Shown piece by piece: positions 36,301 to 47,989 of a DNA stretch of 64,000 bases. This DNA is from Brachionus manjavacas. Its lineage: Eukaryota > Rotifera > Eurotatoria > Ploima > Brachionidae. The translations under genes and the position numbers were made by a program. The notes beneath the pieces were generated by a model that ran no database searches, had not been told where the DNA came from, and worked only from the letters and a program-made list of their open reading frames with translations. The stretch lies in NCBI GenBank assembly GCA_019054805.1, contig JAHQIY010000004.1, positions 4,092,001 through 4,156,000 on the forward strand, in the 5' to 3' direction. Numbering within the stretch: position 1 is the stretch's first letter; each line of letters starts with the position of its first letter.

Positions 36301-38589
36301 CTTGACCACCAATATGACAAGAGCCTTCAAAAACAAATTCGTCCTTATTTTCTTCATCAATAACAAATGTTTTTTCATCAAAATCTCCTTTCTTTATTTC
36401 TCTATTGAAGCTAAAAAAAGAGTTTTTTTTTATTGCATCCTCAATGGTAATTATTTCTTCCAAAGGTTCATAATCAACTTTGACCAGGAGAGCTGCTTTT
36501 TTGGCCAATTTTTTAGACTCGGCAACAATCAATCCAATGGGTTGACCAGCAAAGAAAACCTCACTAGATGCCAATATCTCCTCATCTTTGACTATAGCAC
36601 CACATTTGTTATGTTTAAAATCATTGTAAGTAATGAAATCATAAACTCCATCAAGACTGAGAGCTTTTGAAGCGTCCAAACTTTTTATACGAGCATGGGC
36701 TTTGGTTGACATTACAAGTACACCACACAATTCTCCATTTTGTTTTGGAATGTCATCAACATATCGAGCTACACCAGTAACTTGTTTCAATGCTGATAAA
36801 TGAGGATTTGTTGTACCTAAAGCATGCTCATCTGAATTTAATAATCCTATGTCTTGAGTTCCCCTCGTAATTTCTCTTTCGATTTCCTCCAAATTTTCCA
36901 AATCTTTAGGATCAAAATTTTTTCCTCTAATGCCTAATTCTTTGATCACCTGATACCAGAAACGAGTGAAAAAAGAAACAGACAAGCAACGACGATACGT
37001 TGGCATTCCGCCTGGCACAGAATAGGCAAATTTAACTTCTTCTAGCACCGAGGCCAAAATATTGTCATAAAGTTGTTCGTCTCCCCACTTCGAATCTTTG
37101 AATTTGGTCTCCAGTTTGCCAAGATAAATTGTTGTTGGTGCAACACCTCCATAAGAAATATTCAATTCATTTACGACATAATTGTTTTCTTCTTTTTTAT
37201 TCAAACTGACTCTGACACAAGCATTGGTTATGGCTATATCGTCATCTTTTCTTTTGGCTTGCTTGTATGCCTTTATAAAAGTTAGCTCATTGCTGGGCAA
37301 TTCAATGCTTATTTTAAAGAGTATTTCATCTGATTTTAAATCGTTTGATCGGTATCCTTTAAAAAAACTCCTAATTGGTATCTGCCTGTGTCCTTGCGAT
37401 TCATTCATGACAGTCAAAATTGCATCATTGGCCATCAATATTGGACTTAAATCTGAAATAGGTGATCCAGTCACGATATTGCCGGCTAAAGTGGCAAAGT
37501 TTCGTATTTGACGTGAAGCAAACCATTTTAAATTTGACAAAAGTGCATCGTACAATCTGTTGTGATGCTTTGGAGAGTTTTTTTTAAGAATTTTAAGAGA
37601 CTCAATCAGACTACTTAGCGTAATATTAGCACCTATTTCGACACTTTTTTTTCCATTTATTTCGCAGACTTCAACAGACTTGGTCTCTTTCATATTTGAT
37701 ATGTTTATAAAGACTGTATAGTCAAATGAACGTATGTTCATCTCTACACCAATTTCAGTATTACCGCCAACTATTTTTGCATTTGGATAGGCAGCTTTTG
37801 CTTTGAGCAATTCTTCAAGACTTGTTGGTTCAATCCACAAATAATTATCTTGTTTCAGAAAGAGAGGAATTTCTTGGCCATCATCATCAGACATGAATTT
37901 TGTTGGGAATGGTCTGTCCAAACTTGGATCATATGGTTTGTATTCGTTGAGAAATGCAGATTTGCATGAAGATTTAGAAGAAGAACAAGACGAATCTGTT
38001 TTAGAACAGCAATCAGATGCAAACGTTTTGGCACTTTCCAAAATAGGCCTGTAGCCTGTGCATCTACACAAATTTCCATCAAATGATTCTTCTATATCGT
38101 GCTTTGTTGGATTCGGATTGAGTTTAAGTAATGCGTAAAAAGACATGACTATTCCGGGAGTACAAAATCCGCATTGAGATGCATTGCCTTCTGCAAATCT
38201 TTTCTATAACAAATTTATACTTTTTTAGTCTACAATCAAAAAAGGTAAACTTAATCCTAAAACAATACTTGAATAGGATTTGGATTTTCTGGGTTCCCAA
38301 TTCCTTCTATGGTAATTATTTGTTTTTTGTTCAGAGAGCACACAGGAAGAAGGCAAGAATTTGCTGAACGATAGTTGATCATATTTTTATTTCTGTCATA
38401 CTCGGCAATCACGACAGTACAAGCGCCACATCCTCCTTCACCACATCCATACTTAGTTCCAGTATATCCATTTTCTCTAAGATAAGTCAACAAAGTAGTT
38501 CTCGGATCTACATTTTTTGTTTCTTTATAGTCAGAATTTACAAAAAATTCAATCGACTGAGATGATTTTTCAAAAAGAGCATTTACCAT
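33345..38589 (-). CDS. XDH: xanthine dehydrogenase
   Basis: Oxidises hypoxanthine to xanthine and then urate in purine breakdown, passing electrons through two [2Fe-2S] centres and FAD to NAD+. Three exons: 38,589-38,269; 38,203-35,790; 34,644-33,345; in-frame GT-AG joins; 1344 residues, normal for the family (about 1330). Start chosen at 38,589 because it gives the usual short N-terminus. Visible in order: plant-type [2Fe-2S] site (KYGCGEGGCGACTVV), second cluster (SQCGFCTPG, NLCRCTGYR), FAD domain with FFKGYR, then the molybdopterin domain. Substrate-site residues match XDH rather than aldehyde oxidase: Glu in GGGFGGKETR, Arg in ERALTHCDN, Phe in FRGFGGPQ and GLSFTTRF, and catalytic Glu in IGEPPLF. 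Introns are 65 and 1145 bp. Confidence 0.97.
34645..35789 (-). other. long intron of the XDH gene
   Basis: Donor AATACAGC|GTAACT and acceptor TTTTTCAG split the conserved TAFRGFGG segment in phase 2. The 1145 bp inside hold only AT-rich sequence; no coding or element signature was seen. Confidence 0.9.
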
Positions 38590-38599
38590 TTTTATTTTA

Positions 38600-39500
38600 T
38601 TTTTTTCAATAAATGATTTGAAATTTTCGGTTCGAAAAGATTTAAAAAAAATTAAATGAAAGATAGGTAACAACATATTTATAATATCGCGGTATTTACA
38701 CCCTCTTTTCCCTTTATCATTAAAAAAGTCAATATTTCGTAGATAAATTACACTAATTATTTTGAAACCTAGATTTATAAAGTCAAGTAAGGTAAGCAAA
38801 TTGTATGCATTTAGATGCCTCAAATGCTGTGTCAACATTCCATATCTAAAACATTTTATCTCTAACTTAAATTTTAGATTAAATTTTATTTCAGTTAAGA
38901 TTTTGAAAAGTAAAATTCTATTATTATTTTTAAGTTTTAATAATTTTCGAAAGCTTTAATTGGATTTTTCTTCAAAAGAAAAAATAGTGTTATTATATAA
39001 TTATCTCATGATTAGACAAATATCGCATTCGTCATTAATTTTTTATCTGTTGAATATCACATTATGTAATTTTTGAGCAGATAGACTAGCAATGAAAATT
39101 TTAATTCTTATTTGCAATTTAAGATATTAAAATTTAAAATTATTTTTTTTAAATTTACTTAATCAAAATTAAATCTTTTTTATTTTATGTCATTCATGAA
39201 GTCGTTTCTTTGCACGAATTAGGTGTTGCTTTTGACTATAAGATTTTTTATTTACGAGTTTAGCACTTATTTCCAACACTCAATGACATAAAATCCTCAA
39301 ATTAATACAGATCAGTGTAAAAATTCGATCTTTTCTTAATTAAAAACATTTTCTTTTTAAAAATTTTAATCCGAATAATTTAAATGTTCAATTTTTTAAT
39401 ATAACTAAATTAATTTCAAAGTGGTGCCAAGATTACTGTATTTTAAGTAAATTTCTTAATTTTATACAAATTTTGATTTAATGATATCTTTATTTATACT
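38600..39500. other. AT-rich spacer upstream of XDH
   Basis: Probable promoter and 5' UTR side of XDH. An in-frame upstream ATG at 38,838 would add 83 residues, but these do not resemble any XDH N-terminus. No clear promoter motif was found. Confidence 0.5.
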
Positions 39501-39501
39501 T

Positions 39502-39867
39502 CTCTACCATAATATAACGAAAATTCACGTAAATTTTCCTTTATAAATTTTAGTAAATTTACTTAAGTTTACGAAAAACCTGTTTAAAAAAAATTAGGTA
39601 TATTTAAGAAAAAAATTAAAATCGCAAAAGAAAAAATCGATTTTAGAGAATTTTTAAGTTTTTTTATTTTAATTTCTCCTTGAATAAATAAATAAATGGA
39701 TAAAAAAATTAATAAAAGTATTACCATATATGTATTTGCTCAAGAATAAATTAAATTAAAAACTTTTTTTTTACGATTTTAATTTTTGGGTAAATTTAAA
39801 AAATTTATTTACAAATTTTTTGAGGTTAAATTTACGTGAATTTACGTTTAGTTACGGTAGGAAAAAA
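39502..39867. mobile_element. short MITE-like element with about 33-bp inverted ends
   Basis: CTCTACCATAATATAACG ... TTCACGTAAATTT at 39,502-39,535 pairs with AAATTTACGTGAATTTACG ... GTTACGGTAG at 39,831-39,867 with a few mismatches. The 366-bp unit has no coding capacity and lies directly upstream of a Tc1-like transposase remnant. A target-site duplication was not confirmed. Confidence 0.6.
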
Positions 39868-39974
39868 ATGAAGATTGTATCATTAAATCAACAAATCAAA
39901 GAATGGAATCTATTGAAATTTGATGCTGTATGAGCTAATTTGGTCTAAGAATTTTTTCTATATTTGATGAAAGG

Positions 39975-40350
39975 CCTCATTCTCCTAGACATATTGATAT
40001 TTTAGTAAATGACTTACTTCCATCAATAGATATTCTAAGAAAAAACGAGGGGTTGATATTCCAACAAAATAATGCCCCTTGTAATCGAGCTAGATTAATG
40101 AAGGAATGGTTCCAAAAGCAAATTATTGAAGCCTTATTTGACCTGCAAACAGACCTGATCTGAATAGCATTGATAATTTATGGGCTTGGCCGGATAAAGC
40201 GATTGCCAAAGAGGAGTCAAGGTCGTTGGGTAATTTGAAAAAAATTTTCTCAAGTATTCTTAATAATGTATCAAAAACCATATTTAAGAATCCAGTAGGC
40301 TCAATGCCAAAAAGAATCATTGTTCGCTATTAGAAGTTTTATTAAACTCG
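39975..40350 (+). pseudogene. Tc1/mariner transposase C-terminal remnant
   Basis: Reads RHIDILVNDLLPSID, then LIFQQNNAPCNRARLMKEWF, the Tc1-family segment holding the second catalytic Asp region (normally FQQDNAPCH; here the Asp is replaced by Asn). After a frameshift near 40,150 it continues with WAWPDKAIAKEESRSLGNLKK-like sequence and a final PKRIIVRY-like end. The catalytic change and frameshift show it is dead. Only the C-terminal half is recognisable. Confidence 0.75.
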
Positions 40351-40814
40351 TTTCTTGACTTCTTGTTTTTAATAATATTAATAAATTAAATTTTGTTTCC
40401 TATATTTTGATTTTTTCAAGATTAAACAGTAAATAAAGTTTTTTCTGAAGTTTGCTTTTTTTTTCACATAATAGTATGGGTGAATAAAGTTAAATTATTG
40501 AAGAGGATTGATTTTTGGAGTAACTAAACTACTAAAAAAGCTTACACCCAGCTTCTTCACAAACTCTGCATAATAATTATAAAATTTTCTTTTTATACAT
40601 TATGATTTGTTTAATATACAATTGAGGCGAGAAACCCAGGGTTCGTTCGAATGGCATGAACTTTCTTTTTAATATTCAAGGTTTTAAAAAAAAATTGTGT
40701 TTGTATTTAATTGATATTTTTAATTTTAAATTTCATAAAATATATCTTTTTGAGAGGGGTTTTGGATTTGAGTTGGGACACTCTTAATACTTCTATTAAC
40801 TCTTATTTCGTCTT

Positions 40815-41156
40815 ATATTGTTGGCGGAGCTGTAAGCTAAGGCTGACTCTACTTCCTGGTCATATTGGACCTTTCATACTAGTTATAATTTGTAACTAGT
40901 CTTGTTGCTAGAATTAGATTTAAACTAAACTCGTAGTTACTAGGCTGTATCTGACTAATAATAATTGATTGGAACTTGGAGACAATTTAGAAAATAGAAT
41001 GATATTCAAAGGATATATAAGAGAGAATATTTTGTGTATCAAGTGTATATAATTTTCTTGGCTCAAGTTTTGGAGTTTAATAAAGTTTCTAAAAACTAGT
41101 CTATTCTTTCCAATGCCAAAGTCTAAGTCCAGTCTTAAGTTAACCGCTAACAATAT
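40815..41156. repeat. solo LTR with 4-bp target-site duplication
   Basis: A 334-bp unit at 40,819-41,152 begins TGTTGGCGG and ends CCGCTAACA, imperfect inverted TG...CA ends. It is flanked on both sides by ATAT (40,815-40,818 and 41,153-41,156), the expected target-site duplication. A TATA-like GGATATATAAGAG lies inside near 41,010. Its ends differ from those of the LTR at 26,968, so it is a different family. Confidence 0.75.
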
Positions 41157-41646
41157 TTTGGGAAATTGAAAAGATGATTTTCTCTCTCTTACAAGCTTGA
41201 GTAATCTATCGAAAAAAACTTTTCCGCAACTTTATTTTTTGTTTTTTTTTTACTTTAAAATAACTTTTTTTACGAAAATTTACCAAATTTAAAAAAAAGA
41301 AAAAATTTTCCAAATAAATATAAAATCCTTGTGTCAAACCACCACTGAATCAATTTAACAACCATAGATTCTTTTATCTTAGATAAATATATATGTTAGA
41401 TGCCAAAAAACAGTCTAATAACACACAGTAAAACTCAAATTGCTAAGAGACTCGAATTCCATTTTTTTAATTTAAATGAAAATTTTTATTTCAGATGGTT
41501 AAATTTTATTTTTACCAAAAACTCAAGGTTAAAAATTAATTGAATATAAAATTATTTTTTAAATGACTGTTTAGAATTTAGAACTAAAATTAAATTTACA
41601 AAAGGTAAAAATAAATTGATCTTTGAACTTAAAATTATTTGAAACC
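41157..41646. other. AT-rich spacer downstream of the DENND2-like gene
   Basis: No coding or element signature was seen. It should contain the 3' UTR of the minus-strand gene ending at 41,647. Confidence 0.5.
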
Positions 41647-44600
41647 TTAAATTTTGAAATAAAATTTTCCTAGATGCTTTATTGGAGGCGTTTTGGGTCT
41701 TGTTAACAACTTGTCTCTTTGTGCATTTTCATGTTTTATTGCTTCATCGAACATTTTACCAAAATTTAGACCTGATTGCATTTTTTTGGTAATGAAAACT
41801 TCGAATAATTGAGATTGAGTGAAATTGATGAGAAAATTTCTCAATTCAGCATTGTTTGATGCCTCAACGAAGTCTTTATGCTTAAATTTTTTTTCTAAAT
41901 TTAATTATCACTAAATGTTTAAATTTAATCTTACTAAAAATTTAAAAGATTGATCGTTGTCAGAAACAAGATAATTCCGATAATTACCAATTGTTTTAAC
42001 AAAAAAATTGATAAAAATTTTGCATAGTTCAAAATTTTTTTCATAATTTGACAAATTTTTTGTCAAGCTAGCCAAATTATTGAGCTCTGATTTCAAGGAT
42101 TTTTTCAAGCTTTCTGGAATAATGTCATCACTTGAATCTGTGTCGTGTATAAATTTGTGTTTGTCCAGATCGATGATTAGAATATCAGAAGAATTTTTGT
42201 ATCTTATAAGCTCATTTTTACAACTTCGCATCAGACCGATTATGTATGGTGTTGGAGCTTCGGTCATTTCGATCAAAAACGAAGGTAACACTGGGATGTA
42301 TGTATGAGGCCAATTAAAAGGATACAAAAGAGTTTCAAAAGCATGAATAGTGCTCGACAAAAAGCTAAACATTAATTTTTTTAAAAGTGAATTTTTTATT
42401 TTAACTTTTACCTTAATTTGTTCGAAATGAAAATAAGCTTTTTTTCCATTAGCATTGATCCGAAAACTTTGATGACTAAATCAAAAGGAAAGCTCAACAG
42501 TGTGTACAAGTTAATATGTTCTAAACGCTTATCAATGCTTCGGTTTAGTATTATTTCGTTTTTCTTTTTTTATTTTAAAATCAAATAGAGGAAATATTTT
42601 TTTTAAACTTACATCTGTAAAACCTAGAGTGATTAAAATGGATTCGCCACGGTTTGGAAATGGCTTAGGGTATAAAGATTTGAGGAAATTTTTTACTTGT
42701 TCAAGACCACTTGTCAAACAAATTTTTTCAATCTCAGTAAGAATCTTTCAGATTTTAATTAAAAACTTGATCAGATTTTTTTTGTTAATTTTACCGTATA
42801 ATACATTTCTAAAGCGTCTATTTCAGAGAGAATACAAATTACGACAGGAAGCTTGGATTTTCTTAACTTTAAAATAAATTTTTATTTAATATTTTTTTCA
42901 AAATTTAAATTAATAATTACCAAACGAATACAATAGCCATAAGTCCTTTTTGCATCCAAGTTGGTCAGAGTAAATTGAAAAATTTCACTTCTAGGAAAAT
43001 ACAATTTAAATTTTTAACGACTTTAAATTTTTAGCAAAAAATTACTTTTTTTTGTAATATTCAGAAAAGCTTAGAGGATCAGGAAAACAAAATTCAGGAA
43101 TAGCTGGATTAATATCAATTGAATGGTCCGGAAAGCGCCAAAATATGCTCGGATTTGTTTTATTTATAAAATCACTTGAATCAAGTTGATCACTCGAATG
43201 ATACTTTCGATTGTTTAAACCAACGATCAAAACATTATCAAATAATGTTTTTATTTTAGGGCTCATTTCGTTTTGATCTGAATATATGTAACTTTTGGTG
43301 ACAAAATTTTTGCTAAGCATTGAATGATTATTATTTCTTAAAGTGACACTTTGATCAACTGGTTGTTTTTCTTTTATTGTATTTTTACTTCTGACTAGTT
43401 TTTCGTTTTCGTTTTTGTCATTTATTCCCCGGTTAAATGTTTTCTTAAAAATATTATTGAAAAATTTTTCCAAAGGCCGGCGAACTTTCTTAAAGAAAAT
43501 TTTAAAAATCAAATTCTTAATTTATTTTTTGCTAGTTTACTTCATTTTTGCTCTTTTTATTTGTACCTATTCGAGACAAATTTGGTTCAGATAGGGCAAA
43601 TTTTTGAGACGAATAATTGAAATCTTTCTAAAATACAAAAACATTTTTATTATTGTCAAGAAAAAATTTAAATTCTAATACTATTAATAGTTATTATAAA
43701 TATACTAGAACAGGTTTTATTTAACCTGCAGAGCAAGGCCCGTATTGGGCGTAATTCGAAATCCGATTTTAAAAAAATTTTCTTTCAATTTTTTAATGAG
43801 TGAAAATTATTAAAAAATAATTCAGAATTTTTCTGAAGCTGGTAAAGAATTTATCTGTTTTCTTCTATCATCGCAAAAGTTTAAAATTTTTTGAAATTTA
43901 TTTTAAATCCGAGGGAAAATATTTATCATAAAAAAATTAAAATAATTAATCGATTTTAGGATTAAATATTATCATTTTCAAAGACTATATTTTGAAATTT
44001 TAATGCTAATATGAGGTCTTAAAAAAATTTTTTACAAATCTAGAGACTTTGAATCCTTTCTTAATGAAATAGATGACAGCTTGGGGAACTCAGAAGAACT
44101 AACTTGTTCAGAAATATTCCAAATCGCTAAAGATAGACATAAAGATACAACTGAAGATGTAGACACTGAGCATGCAGAGGAGATCGAGCCTGTAATAACT
44201 CTAGAAGAAGCTAAAAATTCTTTTCAGAATTTATTTTTTGAGACAAAACAGACATTAGCAGATGTCAATTTTTTTTATAAATTTTAATTCAATTGAAAAT
44301 AAATTAGAAGTGTAAAAAAAGAACTGACTTAATAATTCAATTTTTTTACTTTAAATTATTTTAATAATTGTATATACTGATTTGACCTGATTTTGAAATA
44401 AACACAAATATTTTTTAAAATCTGGTTTACGGGATAGTCGGAAACCTTATTTTGGACAAGAACCGATAGGTCCAGATTAACCAAGTAAGAAGAGAATTAG
44501 TACCTGACGTGTTATGTCAAGTTTATTTCCATATCTAAAATTTTAAAATATCCCTTTTCATTGAACTTTAATAGGTTTAAATTTATTAAAAGATCTTAAT

Positions 44601-47600
44601 AAAAACTTTTAAAGAAAAAAAAATTAATGTTTTATAATTTAAAATTTGTTTAAGTGGAAAAATAAAATTATTTTTAAAATAAATATTTTTGAATGAATGA
44701 ATTTAAAAGTAATGAATTTGAATTTCTGAATTAACTTAGCCTGAATTATTTTAATTACTGATTCCTTTTGTTAAATAAATTAGAGATCAATCGTTTTGAT
44801 TTTAAATTGATTATAAAATATTTTTATGCATAACATGTCTAGTAACTTTAAAATTTATCAAAATCAAAAGATTAATTAAGTTTTAAAATTTTAAATGATC
44901 GTATTGATCTCAAAATTTGATCTAAAACCTCAATTTGCCTATAAAATTTTAAAACTTTAAAGGTTTCGAAAAGGAGATAACTATCCTCTCAGTTTATTCA
45001 GTTTGATAGCATGGACAAAATATTTATTAAACATATATTACATCAATTAACCTTTTTTAATTTCAAAGTAGTAATGAAAAAACAAAATTGATCATGAATA
45101 TTTGATTTAAAATTTAAAATTACTAAATTTGAGTAATTCAAGAAAAAATGAATTTTTTAGGACTCTTAATGGGAAAAAATCTACATTTTAAAATTAATAG
45201 ATTTCATTACAATTAGTTTTAATTTTCTTGAAAGTTTTCGTATGAACAACCTAATTTATTTTACCCTATTTCCTAGTTTTCTTTGGCGCATTTACAAAAA
45301 TAAAAAGTCAATTTTTAGCTATTTAATAAAAACAATCGATTTCTTAAACTAAAAATAACAAACAAAAATAACAAATGTTCAAAATTAAATTGAAGGCTCT
45401 TGCTTTAATTAAATGATTTTAGTAGTGGATGAAATTTAACAAATTTATATTTTATTCTTTATATTTGAATGCCAAAACAAAAAATGAAATTATAAATTTA
45501 GCTCATTATTCCTTCAATGATGATGGCTTGATAACTGTTAATCCATATAAAATTACTTATAAAATTTCGAATCTAATAATCACCGTCAACCTCCTCCAAT
45601 CTCAAAATAATTAAAGTTTATAAATTTCTTTACAATTCTTGGCGAATATTTTGTTAATAATTTTTATAAATTGAGTTTAAATTTCAAAAATAACAAAAAT
45701 TAATGTCTGATACTAAGGTTTATGATTCGGGGTTCTATAATTAAAATCATGAGTTGAGAAATTATAGAAATATTTTTTTTGATGATTTTCTTCCGTAAAT
45801 TTAAAATTCTTTTATTATTTGAAAAAAGAAATTGAGTTGATATCAAAAAAATGACTCAAGTATATCCAAAAGTTTTTACACTGGGATCAAAAAACGCTAA
45901 TTATTTTTTTTCGAGTTTTTATTTTTATAATTTTATTTTGTCAAATAATTAAAATTCCCCTGATAATCTATTTAAAGTTTCATACGTTCAATTCACAAAT
46001 AAAATATTCTTTTGAAATTCTTCTTTAGAAATAGAATTAAGTATCTCTGTTAATAAATAACAGATAACTCTTCAATCAAGTTATCTGTTATTTATTTCAC
46101 GAAACTAAAGGTAAAATGAGTAAAGTATTGTGAAAAGAAAGCAGGTTGGTTGATTTTGATTTTAACATTTAATTTAAGGAAGCTCTATGAATTTTTTGCA
46201 ATTCTTGACACCCCATGTTGGCCATGTGTTTTTAATGCCTTGAATGACTGTTTTATGACTGTTGAGGTTCTAGAGAACCTTGTTAGGAAAATTACAAAGA
46301 AAGTACAACTTACACTCAATAGTTCCAGAGCTTAGGCCAGACATATTTCTGATTTATATAAAGCTTCTTATTTACTCTTTGGTCTTTCAAAAAATTAGGT
46401 CTAATTTATAAATCAAAAAAAATAATTCAACAGATTAAAATAAACACTCTTTGTAAAGCTAATATAGAATGATATGGATATTTTTAGCTGAACATTTAAA
46501 AAAACCTTACATATTGAAGCAAAATAGTTTAGAATATCAAATGGTTACTTTTAAGAATAGTTAATTTTTGTATATTGACGCATTAAAATTTTATTGAGCC
46601 GAAAGACTTTGTGAAATCTTTTGTTATTTTTTTTTAAATTACAATTTTAATAGAATCAACAAATTTATTTAACCTGGGAAAAAATAATTTTCTTAACTTT
46701 TTATAATAAACGATTTCTTTACGCAATTTTAAAAGAAAAATTCATTTTTTTAATAAAATATTTACTCACACTCTTGTCCGGAAAAAAATCAATTGTATCA
46801 AAAATATCATAATTGATATTTTTTCTTAAATTTTCTTGTTTGTTGCTTTTAGCAAACGGCAATGTCTCATATATGTGTTCATGTAAATCACATGCTTTCT
46901 TTTTGGATATTTCATCGGCCTCATTTTTCTTTTTTTGCAAATAAATATCATATTCAAAAGTACGGATGGGCTTTGGAGGTGGAAATTCAAATTGAACCAC
47001 TTTGTCAAACTTAGCTGAATTATTACATTCGTCAACACTGCTATCATCACTGATGAAAGGAAGATGAGAGTCAGTTTTGTTCTTAAATAAATTAGATGAG
47101 TATATTTGTTCTTCTTTGGGAAAATTCAATGGAAATGAACTAAGTGACGAATTATCAATTGAATAGGACCTAAAACAAGCGTCCATGTCATCTGTTTCGA
47201 CGGCATAAGTTATCACAGTCTCGTTCGGCTCTTGGACTGTTAGATTTCCTCCATTTCCTTGTTTAAATAGGCCAGAATTGAATGAAATGTTCGATGCTGA
47301 TTTGAGGTCTGCATAGTCAGTTTCTGACGAGATTTCCGTGTAAACATTTGACAAAGTTGCTTTTTTGGATTCATTAGAACTAGTTGATGATGAATCAGAC
47401 AAAAAAGAAGATATCGACACCTCATTTAGATTATCTCTTGAAGAGTTCGACTTGGGCTGCTCGAAAAATTCGGCTATTTGTCGGTTTTTGGAGCATAGCG
47501 AATTTAAAAGTTGATTAGTTTCGTCTGATACACCTTCAAATATTTTATCCATTTCTATCTGGAATTGTTCTATATTCGAATTTGTTTGTCTTTGTGCCAC

Positions 47601-47711
47601 CTGTTGCTCTTTTCTGCTATCTGATTCAAACATTTGTCTATATTTGCTAAATTGACCTTGTGGTAAGCTTCGAATACTGTTGAATCGCCTCTCAAATTGA
47701 TCCTTTTGCAT
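41647..47711 (-). CDS. DENND2-like DENN-domain Rab guanine-nucleotide exchange factor
   Basis: DENN proteins exchange GDP for GTP on Rab GTPases; vertebrate DENND2 members act mainly on Rab9 (family knowledge). Exons, all in-frame GT-AG: 47,711-46,770; 43,627-43,541; 43,488-43,046; 42,990-42,921; 42,866-42,795; 42,744-42,613; 42,563-42,412; 42,364-41,935; 41,880-41,647. Total 853 residues. The N-terminal third is disordered with RRFNSIRSLP near the start and PPPKPIRTFEYDIYLQKK near 240-258, a DENND2 hallmark. Then uDENN (FCFPDPLSF, FTLTNLDAKRTYGYCIRL), core DENN (KLIFISNKLSFLSS, LLYPFNWPHTYIPVLPSF, APTPYIIGL) and dDENN (FVKTIGNYRNYL, LINFTQSQLFEVFI). Seven introns are 47-55 bp and one is 3142 bp. 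An upstream exon at 47,986-47,909 may give another N-terminus. Confidence 0.92.
44045..44286 (+). pseudogene. possible pogo/Tigger-type transposase C-terminal fragment
   Basis: About 80 codons open without a stop (core FLNEIDDSLGNSEEL, then IEPVITLEEAKNSFQNL), acidic with a leucine-spaced helix at the end. This resembles the acidic C-terminus of pogo/Tigger and jerky-type transposases. No DDE motif is present in the fragment, so the call is by general resemblance. It lies antisense within an intron of the DENND2-like gene. Confidence 0.4.
46052..46096. repeat. perfect 18-bp hairpin, 9-base loop
   Basis: AATAAATAACAGATAACT at 46,052-46,069 is exactly complementary to 46,079-46,096, with loop CTTCAATCA. 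It lies inside the long DENND2 intron. Confidence 0.85.
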
Positions 47712-47908
47712 TGTTATAGCATCATTTTAGAAAATATTTTGATTAAAATTAATTAGACAAAAAACGAAAAACTAAAATTCTAAAAAAAAATTTATAATTT
47801 ATTCTTAACTTTGGTTTTTTTCGGTCATCCTAAAACAAAATTCTGTTACGTATTTCTTATAAAATTAATAGGAGAATTTGTAACATATTAAAAATGAAAA
47901 TAACTCAC

Positions 47909-47986
47909 TATTCTAATTTTGCCCAACACTTGATCGACGTTATAAATTAAAAACTCATTATAAACAAGCATTGCTTTTTCGCTCAT
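47909..47986 (-). CDS. possible alternative first exon of the DENND2-like gene
   Basis: On the minus strand, ATG at 47,986 opens 26 codons (MSEKAMLVYNEF ... VLGKIRI) ending exactly at a strong donor, ATA|GTGAGT, in phase 0. A phase-0 acceptor exists in the main first exon just after its first three codons (CAAAAG|GATCAA near 47,703), so it could splice onto the DENND2 body. A second possible acceptor near 47,830 (GTTTTAG) leads to only about 26 more basic codons. It may instead be a separate short gene. The peptide is not recognised. Confidence 0.4.
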
Positions 47987-47989
47987 TTT

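Larger units (their letters stand above)
43628..46769 (-). other. long intron of the DENND2-like gene
   Basis: 3142 bp between donor AAGAGT|GTGAGT and acceptor TATTTTAG, phase 0 on both sides. It holds a transposase-like fragment on the plus strand (44,045-44,286) and an 18-bp perfect hairpin (46,052-46,096); the rest is AT-rich. Confidence 0.8.

Noticed and set aside
36296-36670. 124-codon plus-strand open frame
   Set aside because: Antisense to the XDH exon and explained by it; composition mirrors the XDH codons.
38590-38838. Upstream ATG extending XDH by 83 residues
   Set aside because: The extension is unlike any XDH N-terminus; the ATG at 38,589 gives the usual start.
45429-45614. 61-codon plus-strand open frame in the DENND2 intron
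   Set aside because: Low-complexity AT-rich codons, no family, no regulatory context.
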